Source of the DNA: Ypsolopha sequella
Lineage: Eukaryota; Arthropoda; Insecta; Lepidoptera; Ypsolophidae
Length of the DNA: 64,000 bases
Direction: 5' to 3'
Assembly: GCA_934047225.1 (NCBI GenBank)
Contig: OW203991.1
Location: 1,984,001 to 2,048,000, forward strand
Under the pieces are notes generated by a model. That model did no database searches. It was not told the origin of the DNA and was given only the letters and a program-made list of their open reading frames with translations. Shown piece after piece: positions 42,220 through 52,287 of the stretch. The translations under genes were made by a program, and so were the position numbers. Position 1 is the first letter of the stretch. Each line of letters begins with the position of its first letter.

Positions 42220-42356
42220 TGTTACTACACAACGGTGTTTAACTTTAGACAGTGTTTAAATGTGTTGTTGTCGCCTTTTCTTTCATATTGTAAAAAAGTG
42301 ACAGCAACAGATTTAAACACTGTCTAAGTAAAGTTAAACACCGTTTTGTAGTAACA
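42220..42356. mobile_element. 137-bp fold-back MITE
   Basis: GTTACTACACAACGGTGTTT and AACTTTAGACAGTGTTTAAA on the left mirror GTTTAAACACTGTC...AACACCGTTTTGTAGTAAC on the right; arms ~60 bp. A four-base TAAG insertion separates otherwise matching arms. It is non-coding. Confidence 0.85.
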
Positions 42357-42898
42357 CCGTAACACCTTTATCCACCGTTTACCTTTGAATGAAAAGCCCG
42401 GGATCGCGTCTTCGACCCTTAAGTCTCTTTAAAACTTTGCCCTAAATTGTGTACTTATGTTATAATTTGTATTTAGAATCACAACAGTATCGATTTCGTC
42501 TTTTGACTCACGAATCTTAGGACTGCTTTTCTTACCTTTGTTGTGGCTCAATAGTTTATGAATAAATCAAAATCTACTTTCATTATACCAAAAGTGAAAA
42601 CCAGTTAAAATAATTATTTAAAAAGGATTCATTAATGTTGATATTAGTTTTACGCGATTTTGTTTTGTTAAATGAAAAACATTCAGTTCATTTCTTTTTA
42701 TTACTAATATTATCAATGATTTATTTGTTATTATTCATTTTTTTATTTAGAATGGATGTGCGATTGTGGCTAGAAATGTGATAAACCTAGTAATTCTAAA
42801 TAAATAAACACCGACACCGTACCTTTACACCTGTTAAACGTTGAAGAGTTTACTGATCCTGTCGGTGCTCCACCAGGTCTGTCTCACTATTATACTGA

Positions 42899-43542
42899 GA
42901 GCTGACGACCAAAATGGTCACTATGTTAGTCAGGTAATTTTATCTTTAATGAAACTCAATAACCAGGATAATATTTACCTGAAAATTACTTACCTTTTTT
43001 CGAAAATCGTCAAACTGGCAAGCCACACCAGCGGGCCAATTATGTTCTTTTGAATCGGTTGCCAACTGGGTGCATATCATCAAAAACATAGAAATACTAT
43101 CGAATTCTGATTGTCAAAGAATATTTTTGCACTTGAAGTGACATCACAGTTTGCTGAAGGCAATTTTGAAAGTTCAGTGTTTATCTATCCTTTTGATGAT
43201 AAGCACCCATTTGGTAACCGATTTAAAGATACATAATAGGCTGGTGGGTTTGTGTGTAGGTGGGGGGAAAAAGGCTGCAACTAGCAGGCTTCCGAATTTG
43301 GAATAGTGGGTGTGGGTGCGGGAAAAGGAGGGGAAGGTAGAGAGAGGAAAGGCGGACCTTTCCGTAACACTCCGTTCATCCGGAAGTGCGTATTTTTTTA
43401 CAGTGGACCAATGTAATTAGATCCCTGATCTAAACAATATTGTTCCTAGCCATGTTATAATAGGTTGGTTATTTTTTTGACCTAATGCTACCGGCTCGTT
43501 TTTGCGCTGAAAATGTTACCTGACCATTTTGGTCGTCAGCTC
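42899..43542. mobile_element. Nested inverted-repeat element, ~640 bp
   Basis: GAGCTGACGACCAAAATGGT (42899-42918) is perfectly inverted at 43521-43542, with GTCAGGTAA words adjoining on both sides. Inside it lies a second palindrome, 43053-43223 (AATCGGTTGCCAACTGGGTG / complement). A purine-rich GGGAAAAGGAGGGGAAGG stretch occupies 43320-43345. The outer-left region overlaps a 70-codon ORF with signal-peptide-like residues but no ATG. Confidence 0.65.
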
Positions 43543-43645
43543 TTGGACTATTACTTTTAAACCATTTAAACACGTCCAGTATGAGACTTGACTACACAAT
43601 GTGTACTTTAAGCTGTTCAAAAGTTCCGTAGCTTGGTACCCTTAG

Positions 43646-44005
43646 CAGGGCCGGATTACAGGGAGGGCGACCGAGGCTGCAGCTGCTAACCAATAAAAAT
43701 TGCGAAGTCTTTTTCAAGGAAAACCGATTATTTTGCTCAATTATATTTAACAAAATAACTTTTCCTTTGATATTGAAAAGAAAACATTTTTCTTACTCAG
43801 CATTATGATTTACTGCGGGAGCTGGATTTCAGGGAAATCATTAATGATTTATCGCGAAAATATCATAATAATATACTATAATATAAATATCTACTGTATA
43901 TATACTGTATATTATAATATAAATATCATAATAACAATCAAATGAAAAAAAAACTCTCCATTCCCTTGTTGCCCCAGGGCCTCCAGACCCCTAAATCTGG
44001 CCCTG
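43646..44005. mobile_element. hAT-like MITE with 8-bp target duplication
   Basis: CCCTTAGC occurs at both borders (43639-43646 and 44006-44013). The ends CAGGGCCGGATTACAGGG and the complement of CCCCTAAATCTGGCCCTG form an inverted repeat of the kind usual for hAT elements. The ~360-bp interior is AT-rich and non-coding. Confidence 0.85.
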
Positions 44006-44013
44006 CCCTTAGC

Positions 44014-45087
44014 TAGAAATTCCTCAACGAAAGACTCACGCAAACGCCAAACTTCTAACCCAATAGATATAAGCCAACGTAAAAACTAACTTTTATTGAA
44101 AATAATATGTACCCTTGTATAAGTTTGATAGATTTAACGCAAAAAGTGTTTATTTACTAGTAGTATATAAATTAACTAATTATGTTTGGATGCGTCTCCC
44201 GTAGTGAATACTTTTAATAGTAACTGATACAATTAGCAAAGCACGAAACTTTTTGAATATTTGTAAAATTCCTTTTATTACCGATTTTAGCGATAGCGAT
44301 ATATATCACTTTTAGTATGAAATCGTGTCAGATGACGTCACGAGACATGCCGTTTAGCTCACTTTGATTGTCAATAACTTCGTCATGTTTTGAGATATTG
44401 AAGAAATAATTGTACTACAGTAAACGTTTTTTTAAACGCTTACGTTTTTAAGCGCTATTGATTTTGACAAAAATGTTCATGTAGAAGACGGGCTCATTGT
44501 ATGACCTGCAAACATTGACCTGCAATGCAAGTTAAGGCTGGAACTGAGCCTTGATCATCAACAAGGTAGAATTTTAATGATTGGTTTTAAGAAATTAGGA
44601 CTCTCCATAAATTGAAAAAATATAATTTGTTATCTTTTATTTAGTGTATGTAGTCATAAATAATTTGGGTAAGTGAGAGAGTTGGAGTTCCGTACTACCA
44701 CACAATACGGGTACGGAATCCTAAAAATATTATAGTAAATAACAATAATATTCATATCAATATCACTAGCAATATCACGGCTTAGTAACAATAAGGGGAC
44801 AAAAACAAGCCGCTAAAATTTCAGAAAGAATAAAACCGGAGACACGCGATATTGTCATTTATAATGCAACTGAGTCATCAATTATACCTGTAAGGCGTAA
44901 ATTATACAGAAGCGGCTAGGGTGAAGGTTCGGCGCAGGCGCAGCGCAATAAAATAGGCATATCGCCCATGGATCACTAATATAATAGAGCAGTCCTACAT
45001 GTTACTTTGTACATTTAAATTGTTTCAAAATTTTGACCAAGTGTAACTTAACATGAGTTTTATACTATATTTGTTGATTGTTGACTA
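44014..45087. other. Intronic spacer
   Basis: It contains a GGTTCCGTACC-family fragment at 44680-44750, sister of 2040-2150. The rest is AT-rich, with a small GC patch at 44910-44960. No exon was found. Confidence 0.45.
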
Positions 45088-45358
45088 TATACAACGTGTA
45101 ACAGAAAGGTGTAACCATATTTGAAGAGCTTATTCAGTCAATGGTATAGAACAACTTTTACTATGGAGTCAACCCTGAAATCTCAAAAAAAAAATCTGCC
45201 CTTCCATACATTTCGGCCGAGCGGCATTGCATTTTCCTATGAAGCAAGTAATATTTTTTTTCGATATACAGGATTTGTTCCATAGTAAAAAATGTTCTAA
45301 ACCATAGACTGAATAAGCTCTTCAAATATGGTTACACCTTTCTGTTACACGTTGTATA
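45088..45358. mobile_element. 271-bp fold-back element
   Basis: TATACAACGTGTAACAGAAA at 45088 mirrors the end at 45358. The ~85-bp arms include TTGAAGAGCTTATTCAGTC and its complement, around a centre with poly(A) and poly(T) runs and a CGGCCGAGCGGC palindrome. The word AACAGAAAGRTGTRACCA is shared with the scrap at 5018-5042. Confidence 0.85.
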
Positions 45359-45589
45359 AAGCTACTACAAAACGGTAACTGACTGACTCACTGACTGACA
45401 TGGTTGTTTAGTTGGAAAGAGTGTTCTGACATTGTAGTGTTGTATGTATGGAATGTTGGGTGTCTAATACTGAGTGGGGAAAAAATCAGACATTTGAAAT
45501 TTTTTGACATTTGACATGGTTTTTTGACATTTTAGTGAGGCGGGTCGTTGTATGGGATTTTGTATGGGAGTCTTGAAAAATTTCACGCG

Positions 45590-45925
45590 AGCGCGAAGCC
45601 GACCGAAGGCCGACCCCGGAGGATGATTCCGGAGGAATCGTCCGGAGGCCAAACAGTACCAAGCGGCGAGGCCGGAGGCCGAGCCTGTGAGGCCGAAGGC
45701 CGAACCGAGTATAAGCGAGGCCGATGAACGAACATACGAGGCCGAAGGCCGAGTATGTGAGTTCATGAGGCCGAGTTCACATAACCCCGGGGGCATTACA
45801 ATATCGTTTCACTTGGACATGTCTCCCGAACGGCTGAGGCTGGGCTTAGCGGGATTCAACTTCGTAGAAAGTTGGTTCAAGCACATTTAGACCGTTGACA
45901 GTTTGGACACTTGACAGCTGCCAGA
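45590..45925. repeat. GGCCGAAGGCC-rich block, copy 1
   Basis: The words GAGGCCGAAGGCCGAG, GGAGGAATCGTCCGGAGGCC and AGGCCGATGAACGAACATAC run through a CpG-rich block, followed by a unique tail (GGGCTTAGCGGGATTC). It is repeated as a direct copy 541 bp downstream. The many self-complementary GGCC words make minus-strand ORFs (45464-45796) that I consider artefacts. Confidence 0.8.
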
Positions 45926-46129
45926 GGAAACATTTCACGTAACGGATCCCGGCGAGGCCGAAGGCCGAGCCTACAAGTGTCTTTCTAGCGAGGCCGAAAA
46001 ACGAGCATGGGAGGACGGAGAACGCGCCAGTGAGGCTGAAGGCCGAGCTGGCAGCGTTCGGAGTCCGAACATGCGAGTTTTTCGGCCGAGCACGACACCG
46101 CGGCCACCAGAGTCATATATGATGTCATT

Positions 46130-46468
46130 CTAGGGAGGCCGAAGGCCGACCCCGGAGGACGATTCCGGAGGAATCGTCCGGAGGCCAAACAGTACCAAGC
46201 GGCGAGGCCGGAGGCCGAGCCTGTGAGGCCGAAGGGCGAACCGAGTATAAGCGAGGCCGATGAACGAACATACGAGGCCGAAGGCCGAGTATGTGAGTTC
46301 ATGAGGCCGAGTTCACTTTACCGCGAGAGCATTAAAAGACTGTTTCTTTTGGACGCATCTTCCAAACGTTTGAGCTTGGGCTTAGCGGGATTCGACTCCG
46401 TTGAAAGTTGGTTCCAGCACATTTCGACCGTGTATATTTTGGACCTTTGACAACTGTCAGAGTACACA
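46130..46468. repeat. GGCCGAAGGCC-rich block, copy 2
   Basis: Nearly identical to copy 1 over the first ~180 bp (one substitution per ~40 bp) and more diverged (~75-80%) over the tail. The linker 45926-46129 has further, irregular GGCCGAAGGCCGAG words. The identity gradient suggests recent conversion of the GC-rich half. Confidence 0.8.
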
Positions 46469-47084
46469 ATAGCAAAATATTAGTCCACTTCAATTGAATC
46501 AAAGTTACCACACGTATTTCAACGCGCTATTATGGTTACGACGATGACAATTTTGAAAACTGATCATGACCGATGACTTTTTTTCCCACCCGATCATGAC
46601 CGATGACATTTCGTGATACAATTGACTTCTGCCCATTACTTGAATGTCGTTTGATAATTAGTTACACTTCAATTTCAGCTTCCAAAATGTGTTCCAAACT
46701 CCAATCCTCCTCAATCCTGTCACGTAAACGAAAAAGTTACAACAAATTAATAACAACCAGTAACAATAAGTAACAATAGCTTTTACCACACACGCGGGCT
46801 GCCTGCAGCCCGCGCACCACGCAAAACACTAGTGAATATATATATAAAACTTAAATAAATGAAAAGCTCATATATATACATACATATTTTATTTAAGTTG
46901 TTTGTAGATAATAAAACAAAACAATAATAAAGAAATATTTTCAAAATATATTTCGGGCCACCAAATGAGTGACAAATTTCGAAAATGGTATGAAAAGAGG
47001 TGTGCCTGTACATTGAAGAAAAGTAATAAAAATAGAATATGATATAATATGTAATAGAACACAAATCAGCGATTTTTTCAATTC
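46469..47084. other. Spacer with half hammerhead-like repeat
   Basis: The minus strand at 46985-46931 reads CACTCATTTGGTGGCCCGAA then ATATATTTTGAAAATATTTC, matching 49141-49200 but lacking the CTGATGCC half of the motif. GGGCTGCCTGCAGCCCGCG at 46798 is a local palindrome. Confidence 0.45.
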
Positions 47085-47245
47085 TCTTCTGTCAGTCTGT
47101 CTGTCTGTTTGTCTACGCACATCTCAAAAACCACTGAATGGATTTAGATGCGGTTTTTTTTATTATCATCGTAGTATCATTCAACATAATAGGCTATAAA
47201 GGGTGTTAATAAAATCACGCCCAAGCAGTAAACGGGGCAGAGTTG
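47085..47245 (+). mobile_element. SINE-like repeat body upstream of the 81-bp array
   Basis: TCTGTCTGTCTGTTTGTCTA, CACTGAATGGATTTAGATGC, TATCATCGTAGTATC: the same body as 24045-24195. Its tail word AATAAACG..GTCGCGGGC is also the first word of each 81-bp unit, so the array seems to have grown from this element's end. Confidence 0.6.
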
Positions 47246-48543
47246 AATAAACGTGGGTCGCGGGCAAGGTCAATACCTACTAAAATACTTTACATACTAA
47301 CATCTGAATCCATTCATTTAATGAGTAATAAACGTGGGTCGCGGGCAAGGTCAATACCTACTAAAATACTTTACATACTAACATCTGAATCCATTCATTT
47401 AATGAGTAATAAACGTGGGTCGCGGGCAAGGTCAATACCTACTAAAATACTTTACATACTAACATCTGAATCCATTCATTTAATGAGTAATAAACGTGGG
47501 TCGCGGGCAAGGTCAATACCTACTAAAATACTTTACATACTAACATCTGAATCCATTCATTTAATGAGTAATAAACGTGGGTCGCGGGCAAGGTCAATAC
47601 CTACTGAAATACTTTACATACTAACATCTGAATCCATTCATTTAATGAGTAATAAACGTGGGTCGCGGGCAAGGTCAATACCTACTAAAATACTTTACAT
47701 ACTAACATCTGAATCCATTCATTTAATGAGTAATAAACGTGGGTCGCGGGCAAGGTCAATACCTACTAAAATACTTTACATACTAACATCTGAATCCATT
47801 CATTTAATGAGTAATAAACGTGGGTCGCGGGCAAGGTCAATACCTACTGAAATACTTTACATACTAACATCTGAATCCATTCATTTAATGAGTAATAAAC
47901 GTGGGTCGCGGGCAAGGTCAATACCTACTAAAATACTTTACATACTAACATCTGAATCCATTCATTTAATGAGTAATAAACGTGGGTCGCGGGCAAGGTC
48001 AATACCTACTAAAATACTTTACATACTAACATCTGAATCCATTCATTTAATGAGTAATAAACGTGGGTCGCGGGCAAGGTCAATACCTACTAAAATACTT
48101 TACATACTAACATCTGAATCCATTCATTTAATGAGTAATAAACGTGGGTCGCGGGCAAGGTCAATACCTACTAAAATACTTTACATACTAACATCTGAAT
48201 CCATTCATTTAATGAGTAATAAACGTGGGTCGCGGGCAAGGTCAATACCTACTAAAATACTTTACATACTAACATCTGAATCCATTCATTTAATGAGTAA
48301 TAAACGTGGGTCGCGGGCAAGGTCAATACCTACTAAAATACTTTACATACTAACATCTGAATCCATTCATTTAATGAGTAATAAACGTGGGTCGCGGGCA
48401 AGGTCAATACCTACTAAAATACTTTACATACTAACATCTGAATCCATTCATTTAATGAGTAATAAACGTGGGTCGCGGGCAAGGTCAATACCTACTAAAA
48501 TACTTTACATACTAACATCTGAATCCATTCATTTAATGAGTAA
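47246..48543. repeat. 81-bp tandem array, 16 nearly identical copies
   Basis: The unit starts AATAAACGTGGGTCGCGGGC and ends CATTCATTTAATGAGT. Sixteen copies differ only at one position (ACTAAAAT or ACTGAAAT, copies 5 and 8). Because 81 is a multiple of three, one frame stays open for 454 codons (27-residue period, NKRGSRARSIPTKILYILTS ...). It has no ATG before the first repeat, no splice signals and no conserved context, so I treat it as a young satellite-like expansion and not a gene. Confidence 0.95.
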
Positions 48544-48619
48544 TCGTGCGATTTTAGTTTATGAAGTTTTTTGCAACGTTGCGAAAGCCGGGAGTATCCC
48601 CGACTGAAGACCGAACTGT

Positions 48620-49005
48620 GGGTCTACCGCGTAATTCTCATTTTCATCAACATCAACTTGAGATTGATATTTGTCGAACTCGTGTGTAGTGATGTATGAC
48701 AGAGACAAAAGTACAGACTCAATCAAACCTCATAAGAGCGCTCGTTGGTCGTGTCCTGGTTTATTCATCCAAGGTCGTGTGTGAAGGATTATGTACTTTA
48801 TGAAGCTACTTTGAAACTCAGCTGAAGAATACATCATTCGTATGATCTACTGAGCGCTGTGTGGTCTGCAGCGCATGCAAAACGTTGAAAAAAAGCGTCG
48901 TCGTCGCACGCCCGCCTAACATGCCATCTCTTTTGCACGCGTTGAATTTCGCATGCATTTGCTTGAAGTTGATACAAATGAGAATTACGCGGTAGAGCCC
49001 CTGGG
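48620..49005. mobile_element. Inverted-repeat transposon, ~385 bp
   Basis: The left end GGGTCTACCGCGTAATTCTC and the right end GAATTACGCGGTAGAGCCC are inverted. The inner parts ATTTTCATCAAC and GTTGATACAAATG continue the symmetry. The interior (48668-48895) matches 26937-27000 joined to 27430-27605, that is, the arrangement without the TTAA MITE. Non-autonomous. Confidence 0.7.
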
Positions 49006-49074
49006 CACGTTCGTAGTTTGTATATTCAATTGAGAGGGAGTGAGAGCGCTTTTAATGTTTGTTTCTGAGATATG

Positions 49075-49200
49075 TCATTTGTTCCCTGTAGGCCACGCGG
49101 GCGAAGTCACGGGCAGAAGCTAGTTAATCATAAATTGTCACTCATTTGACTGATGCCGGCCCTAAAGTGGGTCGAAATTTGTTTGAAAAATATTTCTTTA
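49075..49200 (+). mobile_element. SINE tail followed by hammerhead-like repeat
   Basis: GCGGGCGAAGTCACGGGCAG ends a SINE tail at about 49125. At 49150-49177 lie CTGATG, CC, a 5-bp stem GGCCC/GGGTC (one GU pair) and GAAA. Flanking TTTGA/TGAAA give a partial stem I. It is the same family as 16475-16518, with the same CC departure from the canonical core. Confidence 0.5.
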
Positions 49201-50029
49201 TTATTTTTACATTATGTTTTATTATATCTAAAAATAATTTAAATATATTAAAAGATTTGAGCGTTTAGAAAAATTTTAATTTTATCCTTCAGCCTTAATC
49301 TGATAGCTCCTTTACGTTGCGTCAGTGACAGCGACTGTATTTATTTTCTACCTAGAAAGTACCTAATGTATATTATTATTTGCACATGATATTATTGTAT
49401 AAATTGTCAGTTTTGTTAAATCTAGTTAATGATAATGACAAAAATCAGCGAAAAAAATAAAATCCGTTGCTGTTTTTTCATCAAATGTTACGTCAGTGAC
49501 CATGGAATTCAGCTAAATTCTTTTCCATTTGCCTAATTTTGTTGGATGGCTAGTATTTTTTCTGGCCTATTCCATACCCTTAAATCTTGACGGATCCCAA
49601 AATTTAGCGTTCTAGTGTATTTTTGCTGATAATTGAATATGAAGAATGTGTATGACACTTATTGATTGAAATTTGAAATTCTGACTAACTTTCTTTTAGT
49701 ACTTGTGATCGGTTGGAAATCGTTATTAAATTCCATAAATGTTTGATCCCTACTCGTACCTAAGAAATTTTCCTTGAAACTTTGGACAAGTTCAACCTTT
49801 TGTTAACTTTCTAACGTTATCACGAATTATTATAATTCTCGTAAAGGCATAATAATACGTGCATTGATAAAACCCGTCGCCGATAGAACAGGGTCGTTCC
49901 CACTATTCCAGGTGAGAATTCCCGGGATGAGACACACACACATATATTTGCCCGCATATATGAAAAAATTGAAATTGTTCAAAATATTTCCAAAACATAA
50001 GTGAGAAAAATAAAAAACATTATCCTAAA
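49201..50029. other. Intronic spacer
   Basis: AT-rich, no exon seen. A GC word at 49868-49925 (CGTCGCCGATAGAACAGGG) is unassigned. Confidence 0.4.
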
Positions 50030-50690
50030 AATACAATTTGGATATCAAATTGTAGATATTAAAAAGCTGATTGTAAAAAAATATTTATTTTTATTTTTAT
50101 TGGCACCCGTTTCGAGAAATCTTTAAAAACCGGCCAAGTGCGAGTTGGACTCGCACACGAAGGTTTCCGTACCATTATCTATAAAAACGGCAAAAAAACA
50201 TGTCTGTTGTATGGGAGCCCCCTTAAATATTTATTTTAGTCTGTTTTTTAGTATTTGTTGTAATAGCGGCAAAAGAAATACATCATCTGTGAAAATTTCA
50301 ACTGTCTAACTATCACGGTTCCAGAGATACAGCCTGGTGACAGACGGACAGGGACAGACAAATCGACAGACAGACGGACAGACAGATGGACAGTTGAGTC
50401 TTAGTAATGGGGTCCCGTTAATTACTCTTTGGGTTTGGAACCCTAAAAACCACAAAAATATGTATGTCCCCCCCCCCCTTATCTCCGAAACTGGTAAACC
50501 GAACAATATGAAAAAAATGACGATTATAGATCATAATTGGCCAATTACAGAAAAACTATAGCGATTAACAAAAAATTGAGTGCAAATGAGAAATATAAAA
50601 AGGAAGTAAAATAAAAAATATATATATTTTATTAAATACAATATGGGTATCAAATTGTACGTATTGACAATCTGATTGTAAACATAATAT
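50030..50690. repeat. Direct repeat pair flanking an interspersed repeat
   Basis: ATACAATTTGGATATCAAAT TGTAGATATT (50030-50059) and ATACAATATGGGTATCAAAT TGTACGTATT (50636-50665) share ~80% identity and the same continuation (CTGATTGTAAA). Between them is the GGTTCCGTACC-family repeat at 50128-50455. The duplicated block is longer than a target duplication and is an old local duplication. Confidence 0.5.
50128..50455 (+). mobile_element. GGTTCCGTACC-family repeat, most complete copy
   Basis: It starts AACCGGCCAAGTGCGAGTTG, passes through TTCCGTACCATTATC, TGTATGGGAGCCCCCTTAAA, ACTATCACGGTTCCAGAGAT, and a GACAGACGGACAG run, and ends TGGGTTTGGAACCCTAAAAA. Fragments elsewhere in the window (1620, 2040, 44680, 55505, 55770, 61080) can be placed against this copy. 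Confidence 0.8.
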
Positions 50691-50837
50691 ATAGTTTGGC
50701 TATATTGAATTGCATCTATTTGATGAAAAAAGAATACGATTCATGATTATAGCAACTAAAATAAAATTTAGAAAGCTCTTAGCCCATGTTAAAGTTATAT
50801 ATTTTCATCGCACATGTTTAGAAGCTGTACGAAAAAC

Positions 50838-51101
50838 ATTGTTGCTGGTTTGTGAGATCGGTCGCTGAATATTGTTGCTGGTTTGTGAGATTGGTCGTTG
50901 AATATTGTTGCTGGTTTGTGAGATTGGTCGTTGAATATTGTTGCTGGTTTGTGAGATCGGTCGCTGAATATTGTTGCTGGTTTGTGAGATTGGTCGTTGA
51001 GTATTGTTGCTGGTTTGTGAGATTGGTCGTTGAATATTGTTGCTGGTTTGTGAGATTGGTCGTTGAATATTGTTGCTGGTTTGTGAGATTGGTCGTTGAA
51101 T
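50838..51101. repeat. 33-bp tandem array, 8 copies
   Basis: The unit is ATATTGTTGCTGGTTTGTGA GATTGGTCGTTGA; two copies carry GATCGGTCGC instead. The period is a multiple of three, so ORFs run through on both strands (112 and 114 codons). They show only the 11-residue repeat and no flanking gene structure. Confidence 0.9.
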
Positions 51102-51362
51102 TAATAATTGAATGGCTCAAATTCAAAAACCGCTGCTGTTCGTTTAATGCTTTTTTATCCATACTGATCTTAAAAAGAATATTATCGTAAAATGTAGATA
51201 TTATTTTCCCGTTGCCAATGTAGTCAATTTGATGTCAATTACGTCATATACTTCGATCGCAAGAGTTTTTCCCATTCTTTTACACGGAAATCTTAAAGTT
51301 GCTTGTAAGTTGGTAGTTTTTCGGAAGAAAGTCAGAAATTATCTTCAAAATAATGTTTTCAG

Positions 51363-51432
51363 ACGTTGTCCACCTGTTGCAATGCTAGAAATTTATTTTG
51401 AATCCTCTGGAGAACGAACGGTACGGCGCAAG
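51363..51432 (+). other. Weak exon candidate
   Basis: TAATGTTTTCAG before and CAAG/GTAATC after enclose 70 nt, with one open frame (RCPPVAMLEIYFESSGERTV RRK). Its phases (2 in, 0 out) do not join the flanking exons of the membrane-protein gene, and the donor lies next to the 51450-51859 MITE. It may be a decoy. Confidence 0.2.
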
Positions 51433-51449
51433 GTAATCAGACGAAAATA

Positions 51450-51859
51450 TATACTAAAACCATACCAGTTCATACAATTAGCAGATCGCTCGCAGTACGA
51501 CGGGAGCAGAGTAACTATATATCGAGTAGTGAATCTTAGAAAAACACTCTGTTTCAAACTCACGCACACAAATGCGTGCTCTACACGCCTTCTAAGCGAA
51601 GTTCGGAGGAGTACAAATGTCGGTGCGGCGACGCGGCGTGTAAATGCGGCATGTCCGCATGGGTGAGTTCGAATCTGAGCTCTTGTTGTAAGATTTACTC
51701 TGACGGGAGCGTTGGGCCATGCTCAATGCGTTGGGCGGCGCGGAGGTAAGAGTCAGGGTGGGGGTGGTGCGAGCACAGGGCTGGGCCGCCTCTATCTCCG
51801 CGCCTCCCAATGATCCTCTCGTACCGCGGGCGATCTATCAGTTGTATGGTTTTAGTATA
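51450..51859. mobile_element. 410-bp inverted-repeat MITE
   Basis: TATACTAAAACCATAC at 51450 mirrors GTATGGTTTTAGTATA ending at 51859. The arms extend ~55 bp (GATCGCTCGCAGTACGA versus the complement of TCGTACCGCGGGCGATC). The right half of the interior is GC-rich and contains GAGTTCGAATCTGAGCTC. The 145-codon ORF that crosses into it (51229-51666) is not supported. Confidence 0.8.
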
Positions 51860-52287
51860 AATCAAACATAATAAACGTTTAATACAAATATTTACATGAA
51901 AATTTAATTCTAGTTAAAACAAGAAAATAAATTTCATTTGCCTATACTTAAACATTCTTGACAGGAAATTTGTTTAGAAAAATCCGTAGATAGGTTTTCA
52001 ACTACCTAAATGGTTTAAATATACAGTAATTTTATGTTTCATAATGAATTTTCGCGAATTAAATTATCTGTAATAGTTCCTCTCTTTCCTAATGGAGGCA
52101 ACTGAAATTCTAAACTATCAAAACGTGCGTTGATATTTTCAAGAATTTATATCTCAAACAGAAATAAACAACACAAAAGAATACGGTGAAATGATTAAAG
52201 TTTTTGATTTACTTTCTAAACAAGAGCTGCTATAAAAGTAAAACAGTGTAGTTACCTACTTGTGGTTGACCAGTGTTATTGTTGCAG
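51860..52287. other. End of the long intron, with acceptor
   Basis: AT-rich intronic DNA leading to TGTTATTGTTGCAG at 52274-52287, the acceptor of the large exon. No other feature. Confidence 0.5.

Noticed and set aside
42841..43053. Signal-peptide-like ORF (KSLLILSVLHQVCLTIIL)
   Set aside because: No ATG, a TAA lies just upstream, and the segment is the end of an inverted-repeat element.
45464..46302. Minus-strand ORFs of 110 and 105 codons sharing SASGLAAWYCLASGRFLR
   Set aside because: The similarity reflects the duplicated GC-rich DNA block; no gene structure surrounds either copy.
47243..48607. 454-codon ORF with a 27-residue repeat
   Set aside because: Opened by a TTG, made only of the 81-bp satellite-like unit, with no splice sites, promoter or non-repeat coding part.
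50818..51190. Overlapping 112- and 114-codon ORFs
   Set aside because: Both follow from the 33-bp tandem repeat; sense and antisense frames are equally open.
51229..51666. 145-codon ORF
   Set aside because: Runs across the left arm of a MITE (51450-51859), starts without a supported ATG context, and has no family resemblance. Only 51363-51432 is kept as a weak exon candidate.
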